Positions 38,106 to 51,800 of a stretch of DNA of 64,000 nucleotides are shown piece by piece. This stretch comes from Archegozetes longisetosus (lineage: Eukaryota > Arthropoda > Arachnida > Sarcoptiformes > Trhypochthoniidae): NCBI GenBank assembly GCA_018873245.2, contig JAEMBT020000003.1:9567843-9631842 (forward strand). Reading direction: 5' to 3'. Under the pieces are notes generated by a model, which saw nothing but the letters and a program-made list of their open reading frames with translations, did no database searches and was not told where the DNA came from. The position numbers were made by a program, and so were the translations under genes. Numbering within the stretch: position 1 is the first letter of the stretch; the number at the start of each line of letters is the position of its first letter.

Positions 38106-41100
38106 CTGAAAGCAGAAAAAAAGCTATTCTTTATTCATATTCTGTGAATACAAAAAATATGAGCGATTGTTGTGCAATAACTCCCTAAAAGAATATTACA
38201 TATGATTTCGTAACTCATATTTGAGCGTTTCTTTAAGTTAGAAAATTGAAAAATAAATTAAAAAATCATATGTTCAATCGGATTAAGAATACTATGAATA
38301 GTTTTTCTATCGATTTGAGTGTTGAATAAATATTTGCGTTACAAAAGTCAGGCTATGAACAACCGAATGTTCGACTTTCAATTGTTTCTATGGTAAAAGA
38401 CTCTGTCGTAAAAGATTATGATTCGAATAGTTTTTACTCAGAATATTCATATTTCTGAAAGTTATATTTTGATATCTGGAAAAAAAATAAGAGAAGGTCG
38501 ATTTAACTAAAAAAGAAAGAATTTTCTGAACCATTTTTCTTAACATCTTCTGTTGTGGGAAAGACTGACTTGATTTGAAGTTCAATGAAATGAGAAAGTA
38601 TTTTTTAAACTATATCCGTATTGACTGATAAGAAAGCTTTACAAATCTTATTATGGGCTTTTATTCATTTTATCTCTTACGAGTTATTCCACCAAATAGT
38701 ACTTAAACAAGGGGATTGTTTTTGGAAATTAGACTTAAATGACAACTTTGGGCATCTGACCATTACTAAACGCTAGTTTTATCGTTATTCTTCCTTATCG
38801 ATCAGTCTTATTGATAAGAAGTTAAAAAGCAATAAGAAGTTAAAAAGCAGACTCTCCATAACTCTATTATTGATAGATTTTGATGGAAATAAATAATGCA
38901 AAAGAGTTTTGAGATACTGTTGGTTTGATTGAGAATGCGCGATACAAAACAAGCATAAAAGTAGAACTTATTCTTATAAGCCTTATATCAATACTAACAA
39001 TATTGAGTTCACTTCTACTAAATTAGATCGTATTTGCTTATGTGAAATCTTAAGCTCTGCTCAATAATTGTCATAACTTCGAAGAGCGAAATGTATTTGA
39101 AGAGATAAGAAGTTGAGGCACTTAATGGCAACATTCATGTGAAGATATGATCGCTCAAAGTGGTATTTTCGCAAATTATCGCTTCTTTCAGAATGAAATC
39201 TGATAATACCTACAAAACTATAAAAAATGATAATAAAATGTTAATAAGAGATAACGATATATCCACTAAAACGAACATTTGAATTTCAAAATTCAATTCA
39301 ACCAGAATAAGTATTATAGGAGAATAAATATATAAGAATTTGTTGTCTAACGTTTGAAATTTATGACCTATTGATCTCTCAGAAGAATTTGCGCTTTCAT
39401 AAAGTTAAATAAACGATAGGGTTTTCGATTTGAAATCAACTCAACTATCAATAGCAACGATAATTTGATTGAATAAAAGCTATCAGTTTTACAAGATATT
39501 GAACGAATGAAATAAGAAATAAACGGTTTTTTATGTAAATAGTAAGTAACTACTTATTAAGAGTGAGAAAAGACGAGTGTTTCAAAATCGATTAGATTCA
39601 ACTGCATCACTAAATCAAAACAAGAATAAAGACGTCAAACAAAAATAAATAAACAAATCAAATCAAATGTGTCGATTGTTGTATAAGTATATCGACTCAT
39701 AGTGCTCAAAACGGATTAATATCTCAAGGATTCATATGAGTTATATATGAATTTCGGTATAAAGGGATCGCACTATCTATATATAGCTAGTAGAAGAAGA
39801 TCAATCTTTGGTATTGTGAGTATGGGAGTAAGACATAAAGAGACATATTAAGAACTAATTTGGAAATAGGCGCAAATTATTACGCCATATTTAACAGCAA
39901 ATGTTTTGCAGCCAGACTTTCCCTTAGGATGAATGATCTCATAGAGAAGTTCATCTGAACTCTATGCGAGCTAAGCACTGATTCATTGCGCATATATTTA
40001 TTTACAGCTTAAATATATATCAGTTTTCTATATCTCTCCCACTTATGTTAGGATTGCCGACAACTTTCAAATGTGAAGGATTATGACTTTGCTTCATTTT
40101 TTCGATTCCAATTTAAGTTCATTGGTACGGAAATAATCGCAAATACAGAATAATCGCAGAATCCGTCAAAACCCTATAGTTATTAAGCTAGAATTTTGTC
40201 ATACATCTACAAAAATCACTTAATAATACTTTTTTGATGGTTTGAAAAATGATTTTAACTCTAAATTTTGATCTCTAGTCAAATCAAAAATTGAAATTAC
40301 ACTCAATTGTTATTTGAACGGTTTTTATGATTTTGGGAATTTTCGTCAACTCCTCCAGTGGTTAAACACTTGCCAACAAGTATTTCCCAAATGACTTTCG
40401 AATGAACAAATTCATTTCTATCAAAATATGATACGATCAAAATGAGCGATAAAAACAGAACCTTCTTTCTACTGACTTCAACTCAGTTTACTAGTTAGGC
40501 TTTCACGTCAATTTGCATACAGATTGAGTCACGATTGTGTCAAACCAATGACCAGTATTTCAGACATTTTTCGATTAGGGATCTATGAAATCGTCTGGAA
40601 AAGTTTTTATGTTTTTTATCGATTAATTCTGCAGCTTATTCTTGTTAAAAGATCCAGATAAAACACTTTTAATTTAAAATCCGTTCAATATCTTTTAATT
40701 AAGTTTCAGATTAGAGTTAATGAACTTTATATCCATACTAAAGAAATTAAAATCATATTTCTTTCACTTGAAGAATTTTTACGATAGTTTAAATTCTGTT
40801 GAATTCCACAATGACTATAATTATGCTTCATTTTCAATATGTTTGAAGAATTTTCAGACAATTCTAGGAAAATAATTCAATGTAACAGACAACTAGTACT
40901 GTAAAACGATTAAGCAAATTGACTTAAAAACTAGAAGGTAATTAGTTTCATAAAAGTACTAAAAGTAAAGGGGAGACAAGCAGTCAGAAAATAGCGAAAC
41001 GTCGATTTCAAGAAAGCTCAATTTGAAACTGACTATCGCTAACTAATAGTTAGACGTCAATCACTCTCCGATACAGTAATGTTAAACGAAGAGGAAGGAA

Positions 41101-44100
41101 TATTAAATTTTTTAAATGCTAATTAGCGAAGAGCATCAGCCATGAAGCATTTTTATAGATCATCGAACGCATGTTTCACTAGTAATTCCAACCTTTCACT
41201 CTAAAATAGTTAATGTCACTTCTATTTTGAGTCAAGCGATCACTCGAGCTCTAACTCAGGTATTGTTCAAACAATTCAAACTTGAGCACAACTTGTTCGT
41301 GTGAACTTCAGTTGTCTTGTTTGTTATTGAATCATTGATTTGTTATTATTGGTTTATATTGGATACATCTCAGTTAGGTTTCAATGAGAATGTTTCAATG
41401 AGAATAGAAGCACTGATACGAGCTCGAGCTAAAAATACTGTTAACTAGAACTCGAGTTAATGTAGATCACTTGTGATCGCTATTATATCGCATAGTTTTA
41501 TATATATAGTCTCTTATCTCAATGAGCATACAGTAAAGTGCATCCCATATAACATTTACTGCTATATTGTCAGCCATTGCATTAATGGCACTACGGTTTA
41601 GTATCAATGCGAATCACTCAAAAGAAAGACAAACACTATCATTCGACGAGTATAGAGATTGTTAGAGCACTAAATCGCCGGTTTGAGAGAAACCAAAATG
41701 TTTATTAACTGTTCGGTAACTGCAATAATATCTATTAATAAGCTCTGCCTTTGTTGCTATTCTTTACATGCTATCCAGTGCTTATTTTATGCTTTGCTTT
41801 TATATGTTTCCTGCTAGACAATGTTTCGGTCAATCAAAACAATTATTCATGAAAATTCCTCTTTTCAACTTAGAAAAATTTTAATTCTAACACAATATAA
41901 ATATTTGCTAAAATTTTCAACTTTTTCATTGCTTAAAGCTAGCCTAAGAGCACTAAATCATGAGATTGTTTGTACCCAACAATCCTCTATAGCAAATTAT
42001 ATCTCATATATAACGAGCAAATAGTTCTGAGATATTGATGATTATCTGCAAGAAATCTAATTCGTCTGACAATAAACAGCAGTTTTTCATACAATACACA
42101 AATTTTATCGATTTAGTCGTGTTATATTTTCAGAATCAATATTACGTTATTAATTATACATAACCACTATATATAACTATCATAAGTATATGTGTTAATA
42201 AAAGCATAGATTTATTTGCCTAATACCTGTAATTGTATTGTCACAAATGTTTTATTTGAATAGTGCAATACAAATAATGTTTCATTTTTGACTATCAAAT
42301 ATTTCTCACACCAGTTCTAATCGATATCTTTTCACAACCATTCAGGCAGATTAAAACATCAAAATCTCTTTTGTTTCATGTGACTGTTTCTCCAACATTT
42401 GATCTTGGAAAATTCTGAATGACTTAAAAAATTAGTGATGAAGAGTGACCATAAAAACTTGAAAGTCCTCAAAATGCGTATAACAAACATTAAGACAAGG
42501 GAGAAGCGACTCTACGGCTGAATTGAACACGCTTCGTAAGATCGATAGCTGGGCTCAGCTTGAATTTTATTTAACTAAATATAAGCTCACATAAAGTACT
42601 TGTTAGATCTGAATGATTTTAATTACCAGTTGTTTTCATTCGAGACCTAAATAAGGATTTCCTCCTTTAAACATATTCCTTATGTTCATTAGTAATGAAC
42701 ACAAGTTTTCTAATTGAAAATTGTCTGCTTCAAGTTTAGCTTGAGACTCATGTTTCGATCTAATAATTATTTGTCAAATTTTCGTCTTAATGTCAGATTA
42801 ATTTAATTCGATGGGTTTGTGTTTAGACATAAGTTTCTACTTTGAAAACTCGTTAATCTTTGAGCTGATGCTAACCTTGTTTATAATTAATGAAAATTTT
42901 GCAACATTCACCAAATTAATGCTCTTTTTTGATTCTTAATTAGAAAACACCTTTTCCTTGTTTTATGGCTTAGTTTATTCCGTGATAAAAACTATGTTAA
43001 CTTTGCATATAATAAGATTTTTACAGCAATTTTATAAGTTTTAGTTCATAGAAAGAAAATAATTAGAATTATATTTCGAGTTATGGTTGAAAGATTGAAG
43101 CCTCTTATATTGAACTTGGCTCAAAGAAACAATCAGTTTACAAATTTAACTTCTTAATACATAAAAAACATACTATTCAATACCAAAATTGAAGTAAATC
43201 TAATTCCTACTCAACTTTCAAGCTTAAGAAGAGCACGAATTACTAGAAAGAATAATGGTATTGTCGGTTTTGCAGAGAAATAAAGACGTAGAAAAGAGAA
43301 TTAGTTTTAAATCGGATTAAAATATACAGAGAAACAAATCATATCCCTTTACTATTATTCGCTCTATAGTTAGGGTTTAATTTTCGATCTCTAAAAGGCA
43401 ATCAAAAAAGGTATGATTGAGTTGGCTAACAGACAAGTACAAAACTAGCTATAATAGAGTGAAGTCACACAAAATGCTAACATTAACTTTTATTTTGTTT
43501 CTCTCCAAATTGCGAAAAACAAAACATACTAATGTGGAGTACAAACAGAATAAAATTATAATTAGTTGCTGAAGACACAAATCGCACGAAACAATAGGGT
43601 TGTCATGTTTGCCTAGAAATACTTTTTCGAGAAAAATGTCAGGTTACTAACTTGAAAGTTTCCGTCTTCACCACTAAATATCTAAATATTTTGTCGCACA
43701 TTGCATCCAAGTTTCTAATTTTCAATGCTGCTATCACGATAAATACAAAACAGTGACATTCTTCTGAAATTTGTCGAGAAACTAATTTTCTTAAGGGATT
43801 CAACTGTTGAACTTGTTAAATTTGAATTGAATTATTTAAATTCAAAAGTTAGGTAGTAGCATAAACTTTAAATTCTAGATTGAAGATGGATCTTTGATAT
43901 TGAGTCAGAAGAACTGTGATCAAAAGTGTGGAGACCTAAGATCAAATTGAAAGGTGGTAACCCTACTTATCTTTGAAAAGAGAATGGCAAACATAGCAGG
44001 AACACAAGACCCAGAAATAGCATTTTGACGCTTTATATTAATAGTGTCCATGTTCCTAATAATTACCAACTAAAGAATGCTTAACAGCTATTGTAGTAAT

Positions 44101-45281
44101 GTTTAACTAAGCACCTATTTAGTTGATTGAAGACTGAATTTTCTATGAGCTCCAACTTTTTCGCAACAACACCTCTTCTATGAAAAGTTGAAACGTTTAC
44201 AAATATTTTCTCATGTTTAACTTTGATGTCAACTTTTCTAGAGTCAGTGGAATATGTTTAGGAGCACTCGTTTGTCAACTTTATATAACTAGTAGAATAA
44301 ACAAAAAAGAGTTTGTTTTAAAACTTTTTTATATCATTTACTTGAGGGGAAATCAGTTCAGAAATTTGTCAATTGAACTCATCGAACAAATGTTTATTCT
44401 TTGAGCAAACCAAACAAAAATAAGTGATTATATGCATTTTTATTTATATAGGATTATCAGAAATGAATTTAAAAATAAACAGCAAATTAAATGCTTTGTA
44501 CGTTGTTGACAAAGTTTTAATTAGGTCAAATTTATAAAGTTTGATTTGACTTCAATAAAAGCTAATAAATTCGATGCGAGCAAAACCAAAATCTAATGGA
44601 CTTTTAATTCAATAAAACTTTTGACAACAATTATCAATTAACTCAAATTAAGTTCAAATGTAAAGTAATTATTTATTTATATCCAACCAATCATTGAAAA
44701 GTTGATTCGAAAACTCAATTTAAATAAAGCTGAGAACAAGTTTGTTGACTATTGACTAGTTAAGTAACACAACTGGCAGCGATTCAGTCATAGCTCAGAC
44801 TAATTTTGAAAAAGTAATTTGAAAATTAAATCAAGAGAAATACTATTTGAATGAGTGATCTCAGCTATTCGTTAGAGAGCTGAAAAGGATTTGAGTGAAA
44901 ATAAAGAATAATTACATTGATTGAAAGCCAGAGAAAGTAATGAAGTGAGTGTAGAGAAAGAAAAGAGTATTTAGGCAAAAATAAGCTCTCATTCATTGTC
45001 CAAATGTAACAGAGATGTGGTCAGAGATGTATTGTTGCTGACTGACAAACTAACGTTATTAATCAGTCAATAGGCAATTGCAATAGAGAAAAGACTGTTA
45101 GAGATGTTATTTAATAGACTCAATAAAAGTGATGTGTATGTCATAGATATTGCTATAAAGTTTGTTTGTCTTAATCGACACGGATACACACTAGTCTAGC
45201 TAATTTAACTGATACTTCTAGATCTAAATTATGTATATATGCACATTGTTCTGTTTACTCATAATTATTCACTCTTATGAT

Positions 45282-45313
45282 GAAACTATGAAACTATGAA
45301 ACTATGAAACTAT
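45282..45313. repeat. 8-bp tandem repeat (GAAACTAT)4
   Basis: Four perfect adjacent copies; a small recent tandem expansion with no evident function. Confidence 0.9.
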
Positions 45314-48022
45314 TTAATTTAAATATTGGTACTTCCATTCGCAATATTCAACTCTTCTTTAATAATGTTGATCAAACAATAGATAGAAAAAGTAAACCTA
45401 ATCTTCTAATAAATGCTTTTAGATTTTAATCTATTTGCACATAAGATAATAACAGTCTAGGAATATTCTGTTTATTCATAATTATTCAGAGCAATGATCA
45501 AAGAATTAGTTAATTTTGTTGGCAATAGAATAAAGTGTTGTTTGATATAGAAAGTAAATTAATTTATTAAAAGAATTAAAGCAATTTTTTGGAGACAAAT
45601 AACAAATGACTAGCGATACTCGTGATAAAACTAAATGAAAAATAACAGAAGTGAACAATTAGCAGCTGTTTTAGTTTAGGTAGAAGGTTCAGTATGATTC
45701 CTGGTATTATATATATAATAGTTTTTGTTGAGCAAAAAGTAGACAATAGGCAATATTATATAAAGTGAAGCGTGTAATGACCACAGTTGGGAGTCTCCCA
45801 CACCAAAAGTCGCTCTATCATCAGTAGATCAAAGCGTTTGGTATTACTCTAGACAGCTAAGTTCCTATATTATTCAACATAACCACCAAATATCAAAGGA
45901 ATTAACAAAAAAGGATTTGTTAGCTCTTAACAATCAATTTATAACTACAACATCACTTCTTATACAAATGATTATCTCCTCTAAATTGTCTCTCTTTTTG
46001 TTTCTATATGAAATATTATTTTCTATTTGCGCCAAACAATGCCTTTGATTAATTGCTTCCAAGTTTTATTGTTTTAGCACAAATTTATCTGATTTTTTGT
46101 ACTGCTTTATAGACTATTTTTCGGTTCTATCATTAGATAGTTTGTAATTTTTTTCAAAATCAACTTTAAATTATGATCTCTATTAGACAGCTTTTCAATT
46201 GTTTCTGTGAACGGCTCACAACCGGATATTAAAAATTTAGTTTCTGTTTGCATCCGTTTAAATCAAACATGTGATCCTATTTCCAAACGATTGCTTAAAC
46301 TATTTGTTGATTTTGAGTCTGAGATATTTTGAAAAAGTAGATGATGTAGGACTTACAAATTAATTGAATTTTAAATATAGATATTCATACATTTTCTCTA
46401 ACAATAGGAGATTTACAAAATCAAATTTATCTTTCCAAGCAAGTATTACAACTAGTTTGAAAAATGATGTTTTATATTAATAAAATCCAATCCGTTGGTT
46501 TAAAGGATAAGTTTACGATATCGAGAATAATTAGGCTTAAAAAATAATCAATTTTCTTAGAGCTTCGTAGAGTAAGAAATTTTTGGAACTCACTTAAGCT
46601 AGAAGTATGAGCAGAATCAATTTTATTCAGCTCCTACTTCTAAAATCAATCAGTTTGAAAAATTATGCAAACTTTCCATACAAATACAATCCTTCATCAC
46701 ATCCATCAAAGTAGTTTTACTTGCTATATTTTAATTCAACTCAAATTCTAAACTTATCAAATTAACAACCTTAATATTTCTCTATCCATTTGTTTTGTCA
46801 GTCACTCCAATTCTCGATATATTACTAATCATTTACTAATTATTCCTTAGAAATGTCTCAAAGTTCTTGAGGAGAATTGTTGAACTTATTTTCTCAAATC
46901 GAATCTTATAAAAAGTTGTTTCAATATATCAATATCTAAATAGCACTCTATCAATAGATCCAAAACAGAAGATTGGATGGCATTAACGAAAAAGAGTTTT
47001 ATGAGTGTGCAAGTTAAGTGCAGAATCGAATTTCAGTCAAGTTCCGCTTATGATGGCTAAAATTGATTATCAAATACAAGAACCTCAACCTAATAAAGAA
47101 GAATAAAAACTGAGAAACAAACTGGTGGCGTTGTGTGATTATATTTAATAAATAAATGGTCTCAAACAAATGCAAACTAATATACTGTTACCTATTGAAC
47201 AATAAATGTGAATAACAGCACTATTGTCAGAAAGACGTAAATGTTTCATACGCTTTCGGATAGTATTTATATGAATAAAGGGAGAGAACACGCGAACCAA
47301 AAATATGTGGATATTATTTTTCTCATATATGTTTCATTTCCTTCCTTTACCAACAAATATATTTTCTGTCTATATGTAAATATTTCTTATCATAATAGAT
47401 ATGACCTTACTATCAAGGTTTATTAAATCATATCAGTCACTTTTTACGGATATTCAAAGTTAATCAGGATTTCTATATTCACAGCTTATTAGTTTTATGG
47501 ATTGATAAAATTATGTTTGCATACTTCAAAAAACATTTCACTTTTCAAAAATCGTTTTTCTATTCATAATTTGAGACTTGTTTTCGTAAGATAAATCAAT
47601 CAATTGATGCACGATAAATACTACGAACAGTTAGTTATGGAAAGTTAATGAACATTTTTAATGAAAACTATGTAATAAAGCCATTAATATAAGTGATTAG
47701 TTTGACAAAACAATACATTTTTTATATTTAGTTGAACATGAAACTTTTTGAGTAACACTATAAAAGTGACTCTAATATGATTGAATATCTAAATTTTTAT
47801 CAAATAAAAAACTACCTAAAATCTATTTAAGTAACGCCGTATCAGTTGAGCAGAAAAGAGAAGGAAGCAACATTTCTTTAGTTGAATTACATTAGCAGTC
47901 GCTGGACTTCATCCTATAATAGAATGAGAATGTAATACATCACCGATTGTACTGTTGTATTACTGAAAAATATAAAATACCAGTAATAAAAAGAATGAAA
48001 AAAGAATCATATTATATGAGTA

Positions 48023-48025
<3 letters not shown>

Positions 48026-48053
<28 letters not shown>
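48026..48053. repeat. (GA)n microsatellite, 28 bp
   Basis: A short uninterrupted GA run, 900 bp from a longer one in the same orientation. Confidence 0.95.
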
Positions 48054-48056
<3 letters not shown>

Positions 48057-48319
48057 AAAGGCTATGAAGAATGAAATGTAAGTGTGAAAACCCAAAGTGT
48101 GTATGAACTGAACTGAAAACTTTTGAAATTTTCAGAAAACTTGAATTTCTTTATCAAACAATAACAAAGTTAGCCATTAATAGGAATCGAGTCTCATTCA
48201 GCTAGACTTCTAATGGTCTGGTTTTTAAGAATACTGGAGAAGAATGATTTATCAGAACTCTTTTCGGTTTGATTTGTAATACTTCTTATGTTGGATCGAA
48301 AGTTGATTTTTAGTCTTTT

Positions 48320-48451
48320 CTACCGCAAGAAGTAGTCGACAGTCGGCGAAATGGGCCAAAATATTTGTATGGGGTAGGAAATAGCTTTGGAGTGTAGAGC
48401 TCGAAGAATAGGCAATTGATGTCGTTTCACAGTCTTGTACAACGATGTCAT
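48320..48451 (-). CDS. GC-rich coding-like patch with an ATG ORF of 43 codons, unknown
   Basis: An ATG at 48451 on the minus strand opens MTSLYKTVKRHQLPILRALH and then a hydrophobic/aromatic part with IFWPISPTVDYFLR, ending at a TAG that spans a GCG|GTAGAA donor-like site. A second minus-strand frame over the same bases (DCETTSIAYSSSSTLQSYFL, then HTNILAHFADCRLLLA) is also open and rich in G/C-ending codons. Entered at an ACAAG acceptor-like site it would be in phase with the end of the 50933-51083 exon, giving a secreted protein that continues with cysteines. The acceptor lacks a pyrimidine tract. Coding is plausible but frame and gene membership are unresolved. Confidence 0.22.
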   Translation of the reverse strand: MTSLYKTVKRHQLPILRALHSKAISYPIQIFWPISPTVDYFLR

Positions 48452-48929
48452 TCAATATCTTTTTACAGTTTGATTTTGTATGATATTATTGGCAAATTTT
48501 TTATGGCATTTCACATAAAAAAATATACATCATGTCGAATACTTAAGACCGAATCAATAAAAACCATTAAAAAATTATTTACTGCTTTGTCGAATCAGTA
48601 GAATAGACTGAAAAAATTGTGCACAAATTGCCACAAAAAACTCAAATACAGACTACAGTAGTTATAAACTAAAATGAATTTAAGACTGTGTGTACTTAAT
48701 GAACATTAAAGAGAGTAAATGTGTTTTTATGTTAATATGACTAAAATATATCAACTCTTTTCTCATTTTAATGAAGATAGAAAAAAGAAGCAATTTTTCA
48801 AACTTCTTATAAATTCAGGCAAAATAAAGTGGCATTAATTTGTTAATAATATCGATCTATAACACAATTTGTTAGTACTTTCACAATTAAATTGGTCCTC
48901 AGAGTCAAGCCGTTTCTAAGAGTTAAAAT

Positions 48930-48931
<2 letters not shown>

Positions 48932-48977
<46 letters not shown>
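48932..48977. repeat. (AG)n microsatellite, 46 bp
   Basis: An uninterrupted AG run. Confidence 0.97.
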
Positions 48978-48981
<4 letters not shown>

Positions 48982-49354
48982 ACCCCTTTCCAAGCTGCTC
49001 TATGTATGAATAGCTTTGACTTTCCAACAAACTTAGCAAATATGGTTCAATAAAAACTATTGCGTATAAGTTATGGCATCACATAAAAGTTATATTGAAA
49101 GCTGCGTATAAATGACTGAACAATATATGCATTAAAAGTTGATGAATACTAGAATAGGAGACAAAATTAAATTTGATGATCCATTTGATCCTTTTAAGAG
49201 TAGTCTTAATTATAGCCAATACTGAATTTTGCTTAAGGTTACAAATAAGTCTAATTGATGCAAATTTAACGCATGAAAAACAGATAGAGTAATGTAGTAA
49301 TCAAAAATATTTCATTTATATTTCATCTCAGTCTTACTCAAATTCATAAGTATC

Positions 49355-49513
49355 CACTAAGTGAACTTCAATAAAAGTGAACTAGAAAGTGTTGCGGTAG
49401 TGAGCTGAAAAGTAATATCTAAATTTGATACTTATTTCAATAATTTCAAATATTACTTTTAAGCTCACTACCGCAACACTTTCTAGTTCACTTTTATTGA
49501 AGTTCACTTAGTG
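49355..49513. mobile_element. Foldback element / MITE, 159 bp, near-perfect inverted repeat
   Basis: The 64-bp arms at 49355-49418 and 49450-49513 are inverted copies with only one mismatch, separated by a 31-bp A+T-rich loop. The ends are CACTAAGTGAACTTC and its inverse. No clear target-site duplication flanks them (left ...AGTATC, right TATGAG...), so the superfamily cannot be assigned. The very high arm identity implies recent origin, gene conversion or selection on the hairpin. Transcribed, it would fold into a long hairpin that could feed small-RNA pathways. It lies in the presumed first intron of the minus-strand signal-peptide gene. Confidence 0.75.
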
Positions 49514-50932
49514 TATGAGTTCTTTATTAATTCATATTAAATAAATAAAACTCGATGCAAGTGTTTGAAGAATGCAGTTTTAGCAAACATTTGAAAACTA
49601 TTGAAAATAATCAAGATTAGTAAATAACTCATTTTATGGACTCAGATGTCTAATAACACCAAACTTACAAAGGTTCGAGAAAGATCTGGATCGTTTTTTT
49701 CCAATTAATTCATTTTGAAAATCACTTCGACTAACATATGGCTCAGAATTGGAAACTTAAATTGAACATTGCCTCAAAGACTTGATTTGAAACACTTGTA
49801 ATACCGCCCAAAATGTAATAGAATTTGTGCCCAAACAATTATTCAGTAGTAAAACATTATATTGTTGCTTATTTTCTGCTGCCTTTCAAATAGTTTAAAC
49901 GTTTTTTCTCGATTCATCTCTAGATAGATTTTAATGGTTTAGCTATTGATGTCAATTCTATTATGGATAAATGGATGGCATGGTTTGAAAGATGGTTTCA
50001 TACAAAACAGTAGATAAATGGCTCATATTCAAAGATCAATGTTTCATGTCTACAAGCTTTGATTGTCGAAAAACTGAAACATTATTTGAAAAAGAGCTAA
50101 TGACTGATTGATATTTTTTTTCTCGCACCTAATCACTGCTAAAACTTTGCTTTATATGACCAATGCTCAAACTATGGTTTCTTTTGGTTTTTACTAACTT
50201 TTATTGCGTTAGACTGTGCCCTAATTATAAAATAGCGTTTATTTTGCACTACATTTAATTACTTTTATTGTTATCACTGTTTTAATATACCTTCACAGAG
50301 ATATGACTTTGAATTAATTTTCTTTTTCGTATACCAACTTATCTGTTATTATAATTAACTTTTAAGCATTTTTTTCTTACATTCAATATGTGAGCAAAAC
50401 TTGTGTGTCACGTAAAACAGTCACAAAAACATTTTTCTCATTCGATATAACAAATATTGAGCTTAGACTCATTTAATTAATTGATACTTTAATTAATAGA
50501 GTCATTTAATGCCTGCAATTCTTCTCTAAATGAGTTTTCATATCAGTTTATTTTACTGCAAAATCAGATATGAACTCGTCATAAAATCAAGATTAACGCC
50601 AAATGCTTCGATTATTCACAAATTTAGTTCAAATAGGCTTAAAATAAGCTAAACTTTTCGACAAAGTTCCTAAGATTTTAAATATGAGATCATTTATAAG
50701 GAGTAAGAAAAAGATTGGCTCCTCGAGACAAATAAGTGAATTTTTACTTAAGAAATGTTATAATTGATTGGATCTATGTAATAAATGGAAATAATCTTAT
50801 TATAACCACACTTAAGGTCACAATTTTGTTCATCTAATTTTATTACAGAGTGATTAATGAAAACAGATTTCTTTGAGTGAGCAAAAAAGAAAACTGAACG
50901 CAGTTTTAGCGCAGAATTAAATTTCCGCTTAC
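49514..50932 (-). other. Presumed start of intron 1 of the minus-strand gene
   Basis: This follows directly from the GTAAGC donor at 50932-50927. No exon-like segment is seen in it apart from the foldback element at its left edge. Confidence 0.4.
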
Positions 50933-51083
50933 CGTTTGGCTGATTGTAATTTACATCATGCGGTCTTTCATATCCGTATTGAGTGGCAAAACAATTACTG
51001 TTGTCGAGATTGATCAAAACAGACACTGCCACGAACAAAATCAGCGATGGATAGGACACCGCAATTAATGGTAAGGATTTCAT
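50933..51083 (-). CDS. First coding exon of a secreted or membrane protein (signal peptide), partial
   Basis: The ATG at 51083, in the context GAAAATGAAA, opens a peptide with a textbook N-terminal signal: MKSLPLIAVSYPSLILFVAV, a lysine at position 2, then a hydrophobic core to about residue 25. A likely cleavage site lies around SNC-FATQ (residues 29-32). The mature part begins FATQYGYERPHDVNYNQPN, tyrosine- and asparagine-rich. After 50 codons plus one base the exon ends at ACG|GTAAGC, a consensus donor; reading past it soon gives intron-like A+T-rich sequence. So the exon is phase 1. The family is not recognised; a cuticle, extracellular-matrix or cell-surface protein is possible but unproven. 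The gene runs leftwards. Candidate later exons are at 48.4 kb, 38.1 kb and 36.3 kb, none proven. Confidence 0.6.
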
Positions 51084-51800
51084 TTTCAGTCCGAATTAAT
51101 CTTATAAAATGATGACACCACAGATCAAAGTTCTTATCAGAATAGAGTGTGTTAGATTCTCAACAGAATAGAGTAATACATTTGATGGACCATAGAAAAT
51201 TTGTGACAATTCCAGAAAAACACACCGACTAGACCGCAGAATAGCTGTTGTACTCAAATCCCATAATACTTGCAAATTAGTGCAAATCCAATCAAACTTT
51301 TCACAACTCTTGTCAATCGAGTCGAAAGATAATTTTTTTTCACTTTCAAACTTCTTTGCGATTCCTCAAACTTGTGATAATTTTGAACTTTTTTCTTGAT
51401 GCCAGCAAAAATCCGATCAATAATTGTTTGGGACAATAGCCAATAAGCTGTTGATTAATGAGAAAGAGAAAGAATATAATAAGAAATGCTTTTTTATGAT
51501 AACTAACTGCAATCGAGAGAGTTATCGTTAAATTGTTGAGATAGAGATACAGAATGAGAATGAAAAGCAAGCACACGACTACAAGAGAGTAGAGAATCAG
51601 TTTTCTAGAGTATTGGGGTTTTTGCTGCGATCTATTACTCTGTATTAAGTATTACGCAAGTGCCACATCCACACGCGCACACAGGCTTTACAGAGAATCA
51701 GAGTGAGAGACAACTAGGAATAAGTTGAAAGACTTCAGAGAGATTTTTAGGTGTATATATCGATCAGTAGTGTGGATATAATGGAATGCGCAGTAGGAGG
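51084..51800 (-). promoter_or_regulatory. 5' leader and promoter region of the signal-peptide gene
   Basis: Upstream of the ATG, base composition is more mixed than the surroundings. It includes a CA/GT-rich patch at about 51660-51685 (CACACGCGCACACAG on the plus strand), GAGAGA motifs, and a minus-strand TATATACA at about 51762-51755 as a possible TATA element. Two short minus-strand open frames (51576-51346 and 51436-51254) would be upstream ORFs if transcription starts near 51730. Transcription start is inferred, not shown. Confidence 0.3.

Larger units (their letters stand above)
38106..48319. other. Ten-kilobase stretch with no convincing exon
   Basis: This may be a long intron of the minus-strand gene. 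Minor items: a 16-bp duplication at 38817-38849, four tandem copies of GAAACTAT at 45282-45313, and a GC-richer patch at 42488-42540 whose plus frame (SDSTAELNTLRKIDSWAQL) meets a GTAAGA donor-like site but lacks a usable acceptor. A minus-strand acceptor near 44881 is strong but followed by early stops in all frames. Confidence 0.45.

Noticed and set aside
42488-42540. Possible plus-strand exon (SDSTAELNTLRKIDSWAQL) with a GTAAGA site
   Set aside because: The frame reads through the donor to a later stop, and no acceptor with a pyrimidine tract lies upstream.
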